Assembly (NCBI GenBank): GCA_044352985.1
Contig: JBILCU010000003.1
Location: forward strand, 186,001-250,000
Source: JADJDM01 sp044352985
GTDB lineage: Bacteria; Bacteroidota; Bacteroidia; B-17B0; Aurantibacillaceae
DNA length: 64,000 nt
Direction of reading: 5' to 3'
Made by a program: the position numbers and the translations under genes. Position 1 is the stretch's first letter. Each line of letters starts with the position of its first letter. Shown piece by piece: positions 62,320 to 64,000 of this stretch. The notes beneath the pieces are model-generated. The model was not told the origin of the DNA, did not search any database, and saw only the letters and a list, made by a program, of their open reading frames with translations.

Positions 62320-63201
62320 ATGAAAACAGCGATTAAAATTTTTAATTTATTACTAATTGTTTTAATGATTAACTCCTGTGATTACGTAAGTAATACCATC
62401 GAACCAAATTCAAATAATGGTGGAAATCAAACTCTTGATTCAACTAAAGTTTACAGAAAAGTATTAATTGAAGATTATACCGGTCACCGTTGTGGAAACT
62501 GTCCGGCAGCGGCAAAAACATTGAAAAAAATTGATTCCATATATCATGGAAAAGTAATTCCTTTGGCAGTACATTGCACAAATTTTGCAAATCCAAATGT
62601 TACTTACCCCGAAGATTTCAGAACCAGTGAAGGAACTGAATACGATAATGTTCTTGGTGTTTCAGCTTCATCCGGATTGCCCAATGGTTTAGTTAACCGC
62701 AAAGGTTTTGGAACTCCAAATTTTGTAAAAGCCGATTCACAATGGGAATCAGAGGCCCAAACATTTTTTAATCAGGAAGCTGATTTTAAAATTGAATTAA
62801 CCAATACCTATAACTCGTCTGCTAACACATTTAATACGGAATTAAAAATTACGGCTTTAAAAGATTTAAGCGGTGAATACAATACAGCTTTACTTTTAGT
62901 TGAGGACAGCATTATTGGTGTTCAGTACGATCAAAGTTTACCTGTTTCGCAACAGGTTGTAACAAATTACAACTTTATGCACGTACTTCGTAAATCTTTA
63001 AATACAGCTTGGGGCGAAGTTGCTTTTAACGGTACAATTGTAAAGGGGCAAACGTTTAGCAAAACATTTTCAAATGTTTCATTAAATGCATCTTATGTTG
63101 CAAAAAATTGCCAGGTAATTGCCTATATATACGATGCAGCAACATCAAGTGTTACACGCTATGAAGTGTTTCAGGCAGAGATGAAAAAAGTGAAAGAGTA
63201 G
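62320..63201 (+). CDS. Omp28-related outer-membrane lipoprotein
   Basis: 293 aa, lipobox C20 (LIVLMINSCDYV). Omp28 core: KVLIEDYTGHRCGNCPAAAKTLKKIDSIYHGKVIPLAVHC with C58-x2-C61, then FRTSEGTEYDNVLGVSASSGLPNGLVNRKGF. Thioredoxin-like fold, membrane-anchored. It pairs in function with the T9SS-tailed Omp28-like protein and the TlpA-like protein upstream. Converges with prfC. Confidence 0.9.
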   Translation: MKTAIKIFNLLLIVLMINSCDYVSNTIEPNSNNGGNQTLDSTKVYRKVLIEDYTGHRCGNCPAAAKTLKKIDSIYHGKVIPLAVHCTNFANPNVTYPEDFRTSEGTEYDNVLGVSASSGLPNGLVNRKGFGTPNFVKADSQWESEAQTFFNQEADFKIELTNTYNSSANTFNTELKITALKDLSGEYNTALLLVEDSIIGVQYDQSLPVSQQVVTNYNFMHVLRKSLNTAWGEVAFNGTIVKGQTFSKTFSNVSLNASYVAKNCQVIAYIYDAATSSVTRYEVFQAEMKKVKE

Positions 63202-63207
63202 TTTCTC

Positions 63208-64000
63208 TTAGAATTCACTTTTAAGGTGAAATTCTATATCCGGAAATTTTTCTTGTGCCATTTGCAAAAGCCAAGCAGATTCTGCTAAAAATACAGGACG
63301 CCCTTCTTTGTCATAAGCAATATGGTTGGCTCTATCCTGGATAAAATGTTCGAGTTTCTTGTAATCTTTGCAGCTAATCCACAATGCTTTATACAGCTGT
63401 ATGGGTTGGTAACCACATGAAGCATTATATTCTCCTTTTAAGCGGAATTGAATTACCTCAAATTGTAAAGCACCTACTGTCCCAATTATTTTACGTCCAT
63501 CAGCTTTTTTGGTAAATAACTGAGCAACTCCTTCATCCGTTAATTGTTCTAAACCTTTTTGAAGCTGCTTAGTTTTCATTGGATCCAGATTTTCAACATA
63601 ACGAAAAAGTTCTGGTGAAAAACTTGGAATACCTTTAAAATTCATTTTTTTACCCTCGGTTAATGAGTCGGCAATTTTAAATGTTCCACTATCGTATAAA
63701 CCCACGATGTCTCCTGGGAATGCCTCATCAATAACTTGTTTATCTTGGGCCATGAAAGCTGTTGGGTTACTGAATCGAACTTGTTTTCCATCTCTTACAT
63801 GGTAGTAATATTTATTACGTTCAAAAACACCTGAACAAATTCTTAAAAAGGCAATTCGATCTCTATGTTTTGGATCAAGATTTGCATGTATTTTAAATAC
63901 AAATCCACTGAATTTTGAATCCATAGGATCAATGATTCCTTCATCTGTTTCGCGTTGTTTTGGGGCAGGTGCAAATTGAATAAAAGCATCTAGTAATTCT
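63208..64000 (-). CDS. prfC: Peptide chain release factor 3, C-terminal part (partial)
   Basis: The frame is open to the right edge of the window; 263 codons before the stop are visible. ELLDAFIQFAPAPKQRETDEGIIDPMDSKF-type sequence leads into FSGFVFKIHANLDPKHRDRIAFLRICSGVFERN (domain II) and VAQLFTKKADGRKIIGTVGALQFEVIQFRLKGEYN (domain III), with HIAYDKEGRPVFLAESAWLLQMAQEKFPDIEFH at the end. RF3 is a GTPase that removes RF1/RF2 after termination; the G domain is outside the window. An internal ATG at 63,924 is not the true start. Confidence 0.95.
   Translation of the reverse strand, partial: ELLDAFIQFAPAPKQRETDEGIIDPMDSKFSGFVFKIHANLDPKHRDRIAFLRICSGVFERNKYYYHVRDGKQVRFSNPTAFMAQDKQVIDEAFPGDIVGLYDSGTFKIADSLTEGKKMNFKGIPSFSPELFRYVENLDPMKTKQLQKGLEQLTDEGVAQLFTKKADGRKIIGTVGALQFEVIQFRLKGEYNASCGYQPIQLYKALWISCKDYKKLEHFIQDRANHIAYDKEGRPVFLAESAWLLQMAQEKFPDIEFHLKSEF

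Noticed and set aside
63208..63924. Complete 238-residue protein
   Set aside because: The frame remains open upstream past the internal ATG and the sequence matches the middle of release factor 3; it is a truncated view of prfC.

Overview
The window is AT-rich chromosomal DNA of a member of the Bacteroidota. The evidence is type IX secretion (T9SS) and gliding genes (gldJ, porU, porV, two porP/sprF-like genes, both type A and type B sorting tails), Bacteroidota-restricted families (DUF4249, DUF6029, Omp28, DUF2490), the absence of clear Shine-Dalgarno sites, and several exact TAnnTTTG -7 promoter elements. I cannot settle the order or genus. It reads as a stable chromosome segment with one tRNA; no phage, plasmid, CRISPR or complete insertion sequence is visible.

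Layout. (1) Bases 1-15,694 (minus strand) hold a very long sulfur-assimilation cluster. It begins with a 23-residue Cys-rich leader peptide that is easy to miss. Then come an aldo/keto reductase with a His-to-Glu active-site change, a sulfite reductase with a HEPN-like C-terminal extension, a SUMT (siroheme) methyltransferase, a DUF2490 protein, a siroheme synthase/TauE-SafE fusion, a ferredoxin-NADP reductase, an OsmC protein, a MetZ-type sulfhydrylase, APS reductase, cysD, a four-helix-bundle gene, cysN, cysE, cysM and the start of a membrane protein. The larger gaps are filled with dispersed hairpin repeats, low-complexity arrays and a frameshifted GIY-YIG gene. (2) 15.8-31.5 kb: an AstE-like hydrolase, a CcmF-type cytochrome c assembly protein, TerC, a 3-hydroxyacyl-CoA dehydrogenase, a PorP/SprF plus type B CTD protein pair, YidC, a sigma factor with a putative anti-sigma partner, and CarA. 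(3) 31.5-36.7 kb: capsule export and tyrosine kinase genes (wza/wzc type), accD and fbaB. (4) 36.8-43.5 kb: tRNA-Gly(GCC), a tandem MITE-like repeat, dnaK, a DUF4249 lipoprotein, a polyprenyl synthetase, rfbA and oxyR. (5) 43.5-49.9 kb: an exported KatG divergent from oxyR, a Kef-type antiporter and MsrA. (6) 49.9-63.2 kb: a T9SS locus (gldJ, sprF-like, porU, porV) followed by a possible thiol-redox cell-envelope cluster (an Omp28-like protein with a T9SS tail, TlpA, DUF6029, an Omp28 lipoprotein). The window closes in prfC.

How the parts fit. The sulfur genes could form a self-sufficient route: CysDN makes APS, CysH reduces it to sulfite, CysI with siroheme and reduced ferredoxin makes sulfide, and CysE/CysM and MetZ fix sulfide into cysteine and homocysteine. 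There is no CysC or CysJ, which agrees with APS-type CysH chemistry and a ferredoxin route. The leader peptide, with TGT/TGC codons just before its stop, suggests attenuation by cysteine supply. The most novel-looking items are this leader, the two domain fusions, the E-for-H aldo/keto reductase, the inverted-array-flanked four-helix-bundle cassette inside cysDN, and a 113-nt palindromic repeat family present as tandem pairs at two loci.
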